Below are positions 15,028 to 25,666 of a stretch of DNA of 64,000 nt, one piece after another. Location: positions 108,879 through 172,878 of the forward strand of contig JBLNCI010000036.1 of NCBI GenBank assembly GCA_050260515.1, given 5' to 3'. The DNA comes from DATJIG01 sp050260515. GTDB lineage: Bacteria; Pseudomonadota; Alphaproteobacteria; SMXQ01. The translations under genes were made by a program, and so were the position numbers. The notes beneath the pieces were generated by a model. The model had not been told where the DNA came from and searched no databases. It saw nothing but the letters and a program-made list of their open reading frames with translations. Every line of letters starts with the position of its first letter. Positions within the stretch are counted from its first letter, which is position 1.

Positions 15028-17445
15028 ATGCCGGTCGCCCCCCTTTCCGCCGACGCTCTCCGCCACAGGTGCGATCCGGAACAGTTCGCCTTCGATACCA
15101 CCGACGAGCTTGCAACGCTGAAGCGCATCGTCGGCCAGGACCGCGCCGTGCAGGCGGTGCGGTTCGGGATCGGCATCCAGAACCACGGTTACAATCTGTT
15201 CGCCTTCGGTCCTCCCGGCGTCGGCAAGTATTCGGTGGTGCGGCGGTTCCTCGAGAACCAGGCGGCGCAAATGCAGCCGCCCCCCGACCTCTGTTATGTC
15301 CACAACTTCCAGGACCCCAATCGCCCGCGCGCCCTGCGCATGCCGCCCGGACGCGGCGCGCCGTTCCGGCGCGACATGGAGGCCCTGGTCGGGATGGTCC
15401 GGGTGGCGATCCCGGCGGCGTTCGAGGCCGAGGACTATCGCGCGCGGCGCCATGCGATCGAGGAGGAGTTCAAGGGCCGCCACGAGGCCGATCTCGAAGC
15501 GGTCAACGAGGAGGCGCACGGTCGGTCGATCGCGGTGATCCGCACCCCCGTCGGCGTCGCGCTCGCGCCGACTCGCGGCGACGAGGTCCTCAGCCCCGAG
15601 GACTTCCACAAGCTGCCGGAGGCCGAGCAGGAGCGCCGCCGCGCCGAGATGAACCGCCTCCAGGAGAAGCTCGAGGAGGCGCTTCGCAAGGTGCCCCAGC
15701 TCGAGAAGCAGGCCCGCGACAAGATCAAGGAACTGAACCGCGAAGTCGCCAACTTCGCCATCGGCCACATCGTCGACGAGATCCGGTCCGGGCACACGGA
15801 TCTGCCGGTCATCGGCGCGTATCTCAACGAGGTGCGGCAGGACATCATCGAGAACGTCGAGGAGTTCCTGGGCACGGAGCCCCGCGGTCCCGAAGCGACG
15901 GCGCGGACCATGGCGCAAGCGACGTCGGGCGAGCCGTCGCCGCTGCGTCGCTATCGTGTGAACCTGATGGTCGACCACGGCGCGATGCGCGGCGCGCCGG
16001 TCGTCTACGAGGACAACCCGAACCTCCAGAATCTGCTCGGCCGCATCGAGCATATCGCCCAGTACGGCGCGCTCCTCACCGACTACAACCTCATCCAGCC
16101 CGGCGCGCTCCATCGCGCCAACGGCGGCTATCTCATCCTCGACGCCCGCAAGGTGCTGCTGCAGCCGTTCGCGTGGGAGGCGCTGAAGCGTGCGCTCAGC
16201 GCCCACGAGGTGAAGATCGAATCCCTCAACCAGGTGTTCTCCGTCGTGTCGACGGTATCGCTCGAGCCCGAGCCGGTGCCGCTCGAGGTCAAGGTCGTCC
16301 TGCTCGGCGAGCCCCAGCTCTATTACCTGCTCGCCGAGCACGATCCCGACTTCGAGGACCTGTTCAAGGTGGCGGTCGACTTCGAAACCGAGATGGACCG
16401 TACGCCGGAATCGCTGCAGCTCTATGCGCGGATGGTCGCCGAGATCGCGCGCCACGATGGCTTCAAGCCGCTCGACCGGCAAGCCGTCGCCCGCGTCGTC
16501 GAGCACGCCTCCCGGCTCGCTAGCGACGCCGGCAAGGTGACCGTGCATCTCCGCTCGGTATCCGACCTCCTGTCGGAATCGAGCTACTGGGCCGGGATGG
16601 CGGGCCGGGCGGTGATTTCGGCGAAGGACGTCGAGCGCGCGATCGAGACGCGCATCAACCGCATCGACCGGCTGCGCGAGCGCTCGTACGAGCAGATCCT
16701 CAACGGCACCGTGCTGATCGAGTCCACGGGCACGGCCACCGGTCAGGTGAACGGGCTGTCGGTGCTCCAGCTCGGGTCCTTCACCTTCGGCCGTCCGACG
16801 CGGATCACCGCGCGAGTGCGCGTCGGCAAGGGCGAGGTCGTGGACATCGAGCGCGAGGTGGCACTCGGGGGACCGCTGCACTCGAAAGGCGTGCTGATCC
16901 TCGAAGGCTTCCTGCGCGGCCGCTACTGCCTCGACAAGCCGCTGACGCTCGCGGCGAGTCTCGTCTTCGAGCAGTCCTACGGCGGCGTCGAGGGCGACTC
17001 CGCCTCGTCGACCGAGCTCTACGCGCTGCTGTCGGCGCTCGCCGATGTGCCTATCCGCCAGTCGTTCGCGGTCACCGGTTCGGTCAACCAGCTCGGACAG
17101 GTGCAGGCCATCGGCGGCGTGAACGAGAAGATCGAAGGCTTCTTCGACATCTGCAACGCCAAGGGCCTCACCGGCGAGCAAGGCGTCCTGATTCCCGCAT
17201 CGAACGTCCGCCACCTGATGTTACGCCCCGACGTCGTGCAGGCCGCGCGCGACGGCCGCTTTCACATCTATCCGGTGGCGCACATCGACGAGGGCATCGG
17301 GCTGCTCACCGGAATTCCGGCGGGCGATCGCGACGCCTCGGGAAAATTCCCCGACGGCAGCGTCAACGCACGCGTGGAGGCGCGCCTCTCGGCGTTCGCC
17401 GAGACCGCCCGCGCCTTCGCGCGCACTCTCGACGAGAAGTCGTGA
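15028..17445 (+). CDS. Lon-family AAA+ protease (YcbZ/LonH-like)
   Basis: An 805-residue cytoplasmic protein. ATG 15028 is preferred over TTG 15013 because GAGGAT lies 4 bases before it. The Walker A motif is GPPGVGKYS (residues 61-69). A long charged coiled-coil insertion follows (about 140-260), then the AAA module, and a C-terminal Lon protease domain with the dyad Ser658 (EGDSASS) and Lys701 (GGVNEKIEG). The 43-residue spacing matches classical Lon. The N-terminal Lon substrate domain is absent, placing it with the AAA_32 YcbZ-like branch. Its stop overlaps the next gene. Confidence 0.9.
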   Translation: MPVAPLSADALRHRCDPEQFAFDTTDELATLKRIVGQDRAVQAVRFGIGIQNHGYNLFAFGPPGVGKYSVVRRFLENQAAQMQPPPDLCYVHNFQDPNRPRALRMPPGRGAPFRRDMEALVGMVRVAIPAAFEAEDYRARRHAIEEEFKGRHEADLEAVNEEAHGRSIAVIRTPVGVALAPTRGDEVLSPEDFHKLPEAEQERRRAEMNRLQEKLEEALRKVPQLEKQARDKIKELNREVANFAIGHIVDEIRSGHTDLPVIGAYLNEVRQDIIENVEEFLGTEPRGPEATARTMAQATSGEPSPLRRYRVNLMVDHGAMRGAPVVYEDNPNLQNLLGRIEHIAQYGALLTDYNLIQPGALHRANGGYLILDARKVLLQPFAWEALKRALSAHEVKIESLNQVFSVVSTVSLEPEPVPLEVKVVLLGEPQLYYLLAEHDPDFEDLFKVAVDFETEMDRTPESLQLYARMVAEIARHDGFKPLDRQAVARVVEHASRLASDAGKVTVHLRSVSDLLSESSYWAGMAGRAVISAKDVERAIETRINRIDRLRERSYEQILNGTVLIESTGTATGQVNGLSVLQLGSFTFGRPTRITARVRVGKGEVVDIEREVALGGPLHSKGVLILEGFLRGRYCLDKPLTLAASLVFEQSYGGVEGDSASSTELYALLSALADVPIRQSFAVTGSVNQLGQVQAIGGVNEKIEGFFDICNAKGLTGEQGVLIPASNVRHLMLRPDVVQAARDGRFHIYPVAHIDEGIGLLTGIPAGDRDASGKFPDGSVNARVEARLSAFAETARAFARTLDEKS

Positions 17446-18275
17446 TGGCGCCCGCGGTCGCCGTACAGCGGATCGTGGTCGCGCTCGACCCGTCCGGCCA
17501 CGGCATCGCCGCCATCGAGCAGGCGATGGCGATCGCGTCGCGACTCCAAGCGACCGTCCGCGCCGTGTTCGTCGAGGATGTCGATCTCTTGCGGATCGCA
17601 TCGCACCCCGCCGCGCGCCACGTCAGCTTCTCGGGGGCGTCCGTCCACATCGACGCGACCGGCGGGGAAGCGCTGGTCCGGGCGCAGGCGCGGGAAATCC
17701 GCGCCGTGCTGGCACGGCTCACCGAAGAATACGGGCTCACACCGGAACTGACGGTCGTCCGCGGCCGCGTCGTCGATCAAGTGATCGCGGCCGCGGCCCA
17801 GGCCGACCTGCTCCTCATCGGCTGGTCGAGCGTCCCGCGGCACCTGCGCGACCGCCCCGGCAGCACGGCGCGCTCGATCGCGGCGACGAGTCGGGCGCCT
17901 GTGCTCGTGCTGAAGCGGGGCACCCGGATTCTCGACGGGCCGGTGGCGGTGGTCTTCGACGGTTCGGCCGGGTCCGACCGCGCGCTGGCGCTCGCGTCGG
18001 CGCTCGACGGATTGCGCCCGATCGTCGTCCTCGCGACGGGAGCGGAGTCGGACACCGACATCGCCCGGCTGACCGAGCGCGCCCGCGCGGCCACGCCCGA
18101 CGCGACCTTCGTCGTGGAGCCGGTGCGCCGCGCCACGCCCGTAGCGGTGGCGGCAGCGGCGGCGCGCCGCCGCTGCGCGCTCGTCACGATCGCCGCCGAT
18201 GCCCGCCTGTTCGAGGACGGCGGCTGCGCGGCGGCGCTGGACGTTTTCGATTGCCCGGTCCTGATCGCGCGCTAG
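17445..18275 (+). CDS. Tandem universal stress protein (UspA family)
   Basis: A 276-residue protein with two Usp domains: the first (about 1-155) has IVVALDPSGHGIAAIEQAMAIA, a long acidic helix and LLLIGWSS...GSTARSIAATSRAPVLVLK; the second (about 160-276) has VAVVFDGSAGSDRALALA and ends in a diverged PVLIAR. GSTAR resembles the ATP-binding G-x-S pattern in the first domain; the second lacks it. ATG 17445 overlaps the protease stop (TGATG); GTG 17442 is an alternative. It is co-transcribed with the Lon-like protease, consistent with stress-linked proteolysis. Confidence 0.85.
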   Translation: MAPAVAVQRIVVALDPSGHGIAAIEQAMAIASRLQATVRAVFVEDVDLLRIASHPAARHVSFSGASVHIDATGGEALVRAQAREIRAVLARLTEEYGLTPELTVVRGRVVDQVIAAAAQADLLLIGWSSVPRHLRDRPGSTARSIAATSRAPVLVLKRGTRILDGPVAVVFDGSAGSDRALALASALDGLRPIVVLATGAESDTDIARLTERARAATPDATFVVEPVRRATPVAVAAAAARRRCALVTIAADARLFEDGGCAAALDVFDCPVLIAR

Positions 18276-18281
18276 CGGCGG

Positions 18282-18839
18282 TCACGCGAGTCCCAGCGCC
18301 CCTTCGAGCGGGAACTCGACCTCGGCGTGATAGCTCGGGCCCGTGCGGCCGAGCACGCTCGAGAACAGCACGAAGTGCTCGACGCGGAACGGCGCCGCGC
18401 GGAACAGGCTGTTGGCGCCGAGGAAGCCCGCGACGCGGTCGCGCGAGGCGGTCTCGTCGAGGCGCGCCAGCGTGATGTGGGGCTGGTACTTCCGGTCCTC
18501 GGAGTTCAGGCCGATCCGCCGCAGCGACGACTCGATGCTGGCGTGGAGCTGCGTGAGAGCGCCGTTCGCCTCGACGGCGGCCCACAGCATCGTCGGCTTG
18601 CGGCCGCGCTCGAAGTGACCGACCCCCGCGACGGTGAGGTCGAAGGTCGGCGCGCGCACCGTCGACAGCGTCGTCGCGATGTCGTCGAACGATGACTCCG
18701 GCACCTCGCCGATGAACCTGAGCGTGAGATGGAGGTTCTCCTCGGCGACCCAGCGCGCGCCCGGCAGCCCGCCGCCGAGCCCGATCAGGCGCTCCCGCAG
18801 GCTCTGCGGCAGCTCGATGGCGCAGAACAGGCGGATCAT
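18282..18839 (-). CDS. thpR: RNA 2',3'-cyclic phosphodiesterase ThpR
   Basis: A 185-residue cytoplasmic 2H phosphoesterase (formerly 2'-5' RNA ligase). The two catalytic HxTL motifs are HLTL (H37) and HITL (H121), each on its own half of the bilobed fold. It hydrolyses 2',3'-cyclic phosphate ends of RNA. Length is typical. Its start ATG overlaps the stop of the upstream esterase gene (ATGA), so the two are probably translated from one message. Confidence 0.93.
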   Translation of the reverse strand: MIRLFCAIELPQSLRERLIGLGGGLPGARWVAEENLHLTLRFIGEVPESSFDDIATTLSTVRAPTFDLTVAGVGHFERGRKPTMLWAAVEANGALTQLHASIESSLRRIGLNSEDRKYQPHITLARLDETASRDRVAGFLGANSLFRAAPFRVEHFVLFSSVLGRTGPSYHAEVEFPLEGALGLA

Positions 18840-19594
18840 CGCGCGGCGCGCCGGCCGGAGGTGGCGGCGACGCGCGTGAGCAGCGCCTCCACCGATGGCA
18901 GGATCTTCTTCACGATCACGTCGACGCCCTCGGCGTTCGGATGGATGCCGTCGGGCTGGTTGAGCGCCGGATCGAGCGCCACGCCCTCGAGGAAGAACGG
19001 GTAGAACACCACGTCGTAGCGCCGCACGAGATCCGCGAACACCGCGTCATACTCGCGCCCGTAGGATTCGCCGAGGTTGGGCGGCGCGTGCATGCCGGCG
19101 AGCAGCACCGGGATCGACCGTTTGCCGAACTCGTCGAGGATCGCCGAGAGATTGGCGCGCATCTGCTCCGGCGACAGGCCGCGCAGGGCGTCGTTTGCAC
19201 CGAGCTCGACGATGGCGGCGTCGGGCGCGGCACCCAACGCGTCGAGCGACCATGCGAGGCGCGACCGCGCCGCGGCGCTGGTGTCGCCCGACACCGACGC
19301 CTCGATCAGCGACACCGGATGGCCCGCGGCCTCCAGCGCCGACGCGAGCCGCGCCGGGAACGCCTCCTCGCGCGGCAGCCCGAAACCGGCGGTCAGGCTG
19401 TCGCCGAGCACCAGTACCTTGGGCGGGACCTTCGCCAGGACGTTCGGCCCGACGTTCGGCATCGGGCGCGCCGCGCCGTCGGCCGCGGCTGCCGCAGGAA
19501 TGCCCAAAACTGCCGACAAGACTCCCGCCACGGCGATGCCGGCACAGGCGTTGAGGAACTGCCGCCGATTGACGGCACCGGCCGGCCCGGCCAC
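18836..19594 (-). CDS. TesA-like SGNH/GDSL esterase (arylesterase), exported
   Basis: A 252-residue protein with GTG start at 19594. A twin-arginine-like leader NRRQFLNACAGIAVAGVL is followed by SGNH blocks: VLGDSLTAGFGLP (nucleophile Ser), the SGDTS Gly block, ELGANDALRG (Asn) and QPDGIHPNAEG (Asp-x-x-His). TesA homologues are periplasmic esterases, thioesterases or lysophospholipases. An ATG at 19681 would extend it by 29 basic residues and overlap the divergent ABC gene start; neither start has a good ribosome site. It is divergent from a YbbA/YbbP-like system, a conserved neighbourhood. Confidence 0.88.
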   Translation of the reverse strand: MAGPAGAVNRRQFLNACAGIAVAGVLSAVLGIPAAAAADGAARPMPNVGPNVLAKVPPKVLVLGDSLTAGFGLPREEAFPARLASALEAAGHPVSLIEASVSGDTSAAARSRLAWSLDALGAAPDAAIVELGANDALRGLSPEQMRANLSAILDEFGKRSIPVLLAGMHAPPNLGESYGREYDAVFADLVRRYDVVFYPFFLEGVALDPALNQPDGIHPNAEGVDVIVKKILPSVEALLTRVAATSGRRAAR

Positions 19595-19679
19595 ATATCG
19601 AAGGGCCGACCGCGGCGTTCCGGCCCGTGCGACGCCGTCGCGATCGGCGGAGCCCCGCCGTCGACCCGAAAGAGAAGAC

Positions 19680-20395
<716 letters not shown>

Positions 20396-20399
<4 letters not shown>

Positions 20400-22987
20400 C
20401 GGCGCGACGCACCACGCCCCGCTCGACGACGGTGGCGCTCGCCGCGCGCTTCGCGCGCCGCGACCTGCGCGGCGCCGCGCTGTCGTTCCGGTTTCTCGCG
20501 CTGTGCCTCACGCTCGGGGTCGCGGCGATCGCCGCCGTGGGCCTGTTCGCCGCCGCGGTCGAGCAGGGACTGCTGCGCGACGGCCGCGCGCTGTTGGGCG
20601 GCGACATCGAGTTCCGTCTGATCCAGCGCGCCGCCACCAGCGAGGAGCGCGCGGCGCTCGATCGCCTCGGCACGGTCTCCCACGTCGCGACAATGCGCGC
20701 GATGGCGGAGACGGGAATGGCCTCCGGCGCGGGCAACGCGCAGCGCCGCGTGCTCGTCGAGCTCAAGGGCGTCGACGACGCCTATCCGCTGGCGGGCGCG
20801 GTCGAGTTGCAGCCGACGATGGATCTCGGCCGCGCGCTCGCGCCCGACGCGGACGGCGTCTACGGCGCGGTCGCGGCGCCGGCGCTGCTGTCGCGCTTCG
20901 GCATCGCCGCCGGCGACCGCTTCGCCGTCGGCAGCGGCCGGTTCCAGTTGCGCGCGATCCTCGCGGCCGAGCCCGATCGCGGCGCCGACGCCCTGAGCTT
21001 CGGGCCGCGCGTGATGATGAGCGAGGCCGGGATGCAGGCGACCGGGCTCGTGCGGCCGGGAAGTCTCATTCGCCACGGCTATCGCATCGACCTGAACGCC
21101 GGCACGCCCGAGGACGCGGCAAGCGCCATCGCCGACGAATTCCCGAAGGCGGGCTTCCGCTCGCGCTCGCTCGCGGAGGCGACGCCGCAGGCCAAGACCC
21201 AGGTCGAGCGCGTGCGCGTGTTCCTGACGCTCGTCGGCTTCGCGTCGCTGCTGGTGGGCGGCATCGGCGTCGCCCAGTCGGTGCAGAGCCACCTCACCCA
21301 CAAGCGGCCGACGATCGCGATCATGAAATCGCTCGGCGCGCCCTCGTCGCTGATCGGCCGCACCTACGCGGTCGAGGTCGCGGCGATGGCGGCGCTCGGC
21401 GTCGCCGTCGGACTCGGGCTCGGCGCGGCGGCGGCCCTGATCGCGGCGCGGATCGCGGGCGATCTCCTGCCGCTCGCCTTCACGCCGCGCGGCGTGATCG
21501 AGCCGCTGGCGTCGGCGGCGATCGCCGGCGCGCTCGCGACGTTCGCGTTCGCCATCCCCCCGCTCGCCCGCGCCCGCGCGGTCTCGCCCGCGATCCTGCT
21601 GCGCGGCGAAACCGATTCCTCCCGTGAGCGGACGCCGCGGGCGGCCTGGCTGTGGGCGGGCGGCGCGCTCGCGCTGCTCGTCGCCATCGCGGCGCTGGAG
21701 GCGCCCGACCGCCGCATCGTCGTGTACGCCGCGGCCGGCACCCTCGCCGCCGCGGCGCTTCTCGTGGGCCTCGGGGTCGTCGTGCGGCGCACCGCACGCG
21801 CGGTGCACGAGCGGCTGTCGGCGCGCGGCGCCGGCGACGCCCGGTTCCGGATGGCGCTCGCGAGCCTCGCCCGGCCCGGATCGGCCACGGTGCCGGTCAC
21901 CATCGCGCTCGGCCTTGCGATGACGCTGTTCGTCGCGCTGGTCGAGGTCGAGAGCAACATGCGGCGCGAGATCGAGGAGCGGATTCCCGACCGCGCGCCG
22001 GCCTACTTCTTCATCGACATCCAGCCCGACGATGGCGACGCGTTCGATGCCGCGGTGTGGTCGGTGCCGGGCGCCGAGGCCATCGAGCGGCGGCCGATGG
22101 TGCGCGGGCGCATCGTCCGCGTGAACGACACGCCGATCGAGCGCGTGGCGATCGCGCCGGGCGCGCGCTGGGTCGCCGACGGCGACCGCGGACTGACGAT
22201 GGCGCCGACGCCGCCCGCGGGCTCGCGGATCGTCGCCGGCCAGTGGTGGCCGATGGACTACGAAGGGCCGCCGCTGATCTCGTTCGACGCCCGCGCGGCG
22301 CAGGGGTTCGGCGTCGGCGTCGGCGATACCCTGACGCTCAACGTGCTCGGCCGCGAGATCGAGGCCCGCATCGCCAACCTGCGGGCGATCGACTGGACCA
22401 GCTTCGGCGTCAACTTCGCGATCATGCTGTCGCCGGGCGCGCTCGCCGGCGCGCCGATGAGCGACATCGCCGCGGTGTACGCGAAGCCGGAGGCCGAGGA
22501 TGCGGTGGCCGACGCCGTCGCCGACCGCGTGCCGGCGGTGACCGCGATCCGCGTGCGCGAGGTTCTCGAGAGCGCGATCCAGCTTCTCACGCGCATCGCC
22601 GGCGCAACCGAGAGCGTCGCCGCCGCCGCGGTCGCCGCGGGACTGCTCGTGCTGATCGGCGCGCTCGCGGCGGCACGGCGCGCCCAGCTCTACGAGACCG
22701 CGGTGCTGCGCGCGATCGGCGCTCGGCGCGCGACGATCATCGCCGTCGCCGCGATCGAGCACGCGATCATCGGTTTCGTCGCCGCGGTCGCGGCGGCGCT
22801 GCTCGGCACCGCGGCGGCGTGGGCGGCGGTGCACTACGCGATCGGGATGGCGTGGAGCTTCGCTCCGGTGCCGGCGCTGATCGCGATCCTGGCGACGATG
22901 GCGGCCACCGGCCTGTTCGGCGCGATCGCGGCCTGGCGGCTGCTGGCCGCGCCCGCCGCGCGGCTGCTGGCAGCCGACGCTGCGTAA
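20396..22987 (+). CDS. FtsX-like ABC transporter permease (YbbP-like)
   Basis: An 863-residue inner-membrane protein starting at a GTG that overlaps the ATPase stop. It has an N-terminal helix (about 25-55), a first periplasmic domain, four helices with the FtsX-like motif LVGGIGVAQSVQSHL..RPTIAIMKSLGAPS, a central helix pair, a second periplasmic domain, and a second FtsX-like set (RAQLYETAVLRAIGARR). The duplicated layout is typical of YbbP. Such systems usually extract lipids or lipoproteins or act as mechanotransducers rather than importers; the substrate here is unknown, although lipid is suggested by the esterase neighbour. Confidence 0.9.
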
Positions 22988-23134
22988 TTCCACTTACGAC
23001 AATTTGCCGGAATTTCAGGAACTTATATTGCGTGGGCCAAAATTGGGCCGGTCCGGTTCGCCTTGAAAACGGCCCCGCTCGTGCCATATTGACCGGCAGC
23101 AAAAGTACACCTTAACCAACAGGGAACTGCCCCC

Positions 23135-23854
23135 ATGGAGTACGGACCCAACGATCGCTACATGACGCGAGCCCAGGCGGAAGCCGCCGGGATCGATGTC
23201 GGCCTGCGTCAGTACATGCTGCAGGTCTACAACTACATGGCCTCGGGCATCGCACTCACCGGGGCCGTCGCGTACCTCACCGCCGCGTACGAACCGCTGC
23301 GCAATGCGATCTTCGGCACCCCGCTGATGTGGGTGGTGATGTTCGCGCCGCTCGCCGCGGTGTTCTTCCTGTCGTTCAAGATCAACAGCATCAAGTTCTC
23401 GACCGCCCAGGCGATCTTCTGGGCCTACGCCGCGTTGATGGGCCTGTCGCTCGCGTCGATCTTCCTGGTGTTCACCGGCACCAGCGTCGCGCGGGTGTTC
23501 TTCATCACCGCCGGGACCTTCGGCGCGATGAGCCTCTACGGCTACACGACGCGCCGCGACCTGTCGCAGTTCGGCTCGTTCCTCATGATGGGCCTGATCG
23601 GCATCGTGCTGGCCTCGCTCGTAAACATGTTCCTCGGCTCGACCGGGCTGCAGTTCGCGATCTCGGTCATCGGCGTGCTGGTGTTCACCGGCCTCACCGC
23701 CTACGACACCCAGCGCATCAAGGAGCTCTACAGCGAGGTCGACGACCGCGAGGTCCACGGCAAGAAGGCGCTGATGGGCGCGCTCACGCTGTACCTCGAC
23801 TTCATCAACCTGTTCATCATGCTGATGCAGCTCCTCGGCAACCGCCGCGACTGA
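23135..23854 (+). CDS. Bax inhibitor-1 (YccA/UPF0005) family membrane protein
   Basis: A 239-residue inner-membrane protein with about seven helices. It carries the BI-1 pattern YNYMASGIALTGAVAYL, GTFGAMSLYGYTTRRDLSQFGSFLMMGLIG, LTAYDTQRIKELY and the C-terminal ALTLYLDFINLFIMLMQLLG. The acidic residues in the last helices are those implicated in pH-dependent ion leak in the family. In bacteria the protein interacts with FtsH; its role is otherwise unclear. It is a single-gene unit closed by a strong terminator. Confidence 0.93.
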   Translation: MEYGPNDRYMTRAQAEAAGIDVGLRQYMLQVYNYMASGIALTGAVAYLTAAYEPLRNAIFGTPLMWVVMFAPLAAVFFLSFKINSIKFSTAQAIFWAYAALMGLSLASIFLVFTGTSVARVFFITAGTFGAMSLYGYTTRRDLSQFGSFLMMGLIGIVLASLVNMFLGSTGLQFAISVIGVLVFTGLTAYDTQRIKELYSEVDDREVHGKKALMGALTLYLDFINLFIMLMQLLGNRRD

Positions 23855-23876
23855 GCGACGCCGCACCACGAGACGG

Positions 23877-23910
23877 ATCGGGGGACCTTCGGGTCCCCCG
23901 ATTTCTTTTT
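23877..23910 (+). terminator. Rho-independent terminator
   Basis: An 11-bp perfect stem ATCGGGGGACC / GGTCCCCCGAT with a TTCG tetraloop is followed by TTTCTTTTT. It ends the BI-1 family gene. Confidence 0.95.
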
Positions 23911-23930
23911 GCGCCGGCGGAACCCGGCGA

Positions 23931-24560
23931 TTACTGCGGCGAGGCGAACGCGGCCTTGATGCCCTGAGCGAGATCGTCGGGAATCGTGCCGGTGCGGAAC
24001 AGCGCCTTGAGCTTGCCGTCGGGGCCGACCAGGTAGAGCAGAGAGGTGTGGTCCATCAGGTAGGTGTCGCCCTCGCCTTCGCCCTTCTTGTAGTAGACGC
24101 GGTATTCCTTCGCGACCCGGGCGATCTCCTCGTCGCTGCCGGTGAGGCCGACGAACTCCGGCCCGAACGAGGCGAGATAGGTCTTGAGCGCCTCCGGCGT
24201 GTCGCGCGCGGGATCGACGGTGATGAACACCGGCACCACGCGCACCCGCGTGCCGAGCCGGTCGAGCGCCAGCGCCATGGTGTTGAGCTCGGTCGGGCAC
24301 ACGTCCGGGCAATAGGTGTAGCCGAAGTAGATCAGCATGAAGCGGCCGGCGAAGTCGGCGTCGGTGACGCGCTTGCCGTTCTGGTCGGTGAGCGCGAACG
24401 GCCCGCCGATGGCGACCTCGGGGCCGACGCGGATCTGGCCGGGCACTGCGGCCTCGGGCTGCGGCTGGCCGCGGAACTTGAGGGCGATCATCGCCGCGGC
24501 GATGCCGAAGGCGAGCACGGCGGCGGAGACGACGAGGAGCACGAACGATCTGCGCGACAT
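23931..24560 (-). CDS. SCO1/SenC family copper chaperone
   Basis: A 209-residue protein anchored by an N-terminal helix (about 6-28) with a periplasmic thioredoxin-like domain. The copper ligands are all present: C84 and C88 in YTYCPDVCP, and H171 in YLMDHTSLLYLV. SCO proteins deliver copper to the CuA site of cytochrome c oxidase and can act in thiol redox control. No oxidase genes lie in the window. It is a single gene divergent from the class II aldolase. Confidence 0.94.
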   Translation of the reverse strand: MSRRSFVLLVVSAAVLAFGIAAAMIALKFRGQPQPEAAVPGQIRVGPEVAIGGPFALTDQNGKRVTDADFAGRFMLIYFGYTYCPDVCPTELNTMALALDRLGTRVRVVPVFITVDPARDTPEALKTYLASFGPEFVGLTGSDEEIARVAKEYRVYYKKGEGEGDTYLMDHTSLLYLVGPDGKLKALFRTGTIPDDLAQGIKAAFASPQ

Positions 24561-24680
24561 GTCACTTGACCGTGAGAACGGGCGGGCCGCTTTGACTGCG
24601 CCGCCGGGGGACGCCTACACTTTGCGCAACAGGGCACAAGACGAAGACCGCAAAACTACAACACGCGGGAGGCACGCACC

Positions 24681-25601
24681 ATGCATGGGAAGAAGGACGG
24701 CAAGAGGGACGGGAAGCAGAACCCGCGCCGGAAAACCTCGACCCCGACGCGTCTGGCGTTGCGCGGCGGCAACGGCCAGCGCACCACGCGGACGACACCC
24801 AAGAGCCCGGCGCGGAACCCCGCGACGGCACGGAGTGCGATGCCGCGCCGCGGCATCCGCGCCCGCGACATGTCCGAGGCCGAATGGCGGACGCGGCTCG
24901 ACCTCGCGGCGTGCTACCGCCTGATCGCGCACTACGAGATGGACGATCTGTTCGCGACCCACATCTCGGCGCGGGTGCCCGGGACCGAGCATTTCCTGCT
25001 CAACCCGCTCGGCGTCATGTTCTCGCAGGTGACCGCCTCCAGCCTGGTCAAGGTCGACCTCGCCGGCACGGTGATCTTCCCCAAAGGCGCGCTGATCAAC
25101 CAGGCGGGCTTCGTGATCCACTCCGCGGTGCACGGCGCGCGCCCCGACGTCGCGTGCGTGATCCACACCCACACCGTCGCCGGGATGGCGGTGGCGGCGA
25201 TGAAGGAAGGCCTGCTGCCGCTGTGCCAGAAGGCGATGCGCTTCCACGGCCGCCTCGCCACCCACGACTTCGAGGGCAAGGCGACGAACCTCGACGAGCG
25301 GGCGCGGCTGGTGCGCGACCTCGGCACCGAGAACGCGATGATCCTGCGCAACCACGGCCTGCTCACCTGCGGCCCAACCATCGTCCAGGCGTTCAAGAGG
25401 ATGTTCGCCCTCGAGAAGAGCTGCAAGACGCAGCTCGCGGCGCTGGCGACCGGGCGTCCGCTGGAGATGCTGTCGGCCAACCTGCTCGAGTATACCGCTA
25501 CGCAGTTCGACCACGACGACGTGCCGAGCGCGACGCGGCCGAGCGGCTGGGAGTCGCTGCTGGACATGCTCGACCGCATCGATCCCAGCTACCGCGATTG
25601 A
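24681..25601 (+). CDS. Class II aldolase/adducin family protein with a basic N-terminal extension
   Basis: A 306-residue protein. ATG 24681 follows GGGAGG at a good distance, so the N-terminus is likely real. Residues 1-60 are almost entirely Lys/Arg/Thr/Pro and disordered-looking. From about 66 onward it is a class II aldolase/adducin domain, with FATHISARVPG, LLNPLGVMFSQVTASSL, the zinc pair HTH (H162, H164) and LRNHGLLTCG. Members cleave or epimerise sugar phosphates or bind metals; the reaction here cannot be assigned. The basic tail is unusual and might bind nucleic acid or membranes. Confidence 0.85.
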   Translation: MHGKKDGKRDGKQNPRRKTSTPTRLALRGGNGQRTTRTTPKSPARNPATARSAMPRRGIRARDMSEAEWRTRLDLAACYRLIAHYEMDDLFATHISARVPGTEHFLLNPLGVMFSQVTASSLVKVDLAGTVIFPKGALINQAGFVIHSAVHGARPDVACVIHTHTVAGMAVAAMKEGLLPLCQKAMRFHGRLATHDFEGKATNLDERARLVRDLGTENAMILRNHGLLTCGPTIVQAFKRMFALEKSCKTQLAALATGRPLEMLSANLLEYTATQFDHDDVPSATRPSGWESLLDMLDRIDPSYRD

Positions 25602-25666
25602 GCGGTCGGCGCCGCGATGGCGGTCGCGGCGTTTGCGCCGCGCGCATTTTCTGCCATCCTGAGCTC

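Noticed and set aside
14791..17214. An 807-codon minus-strand frame
   Set aside because: It is antisense to the Lon-family protease and lacks any recognisable domain.
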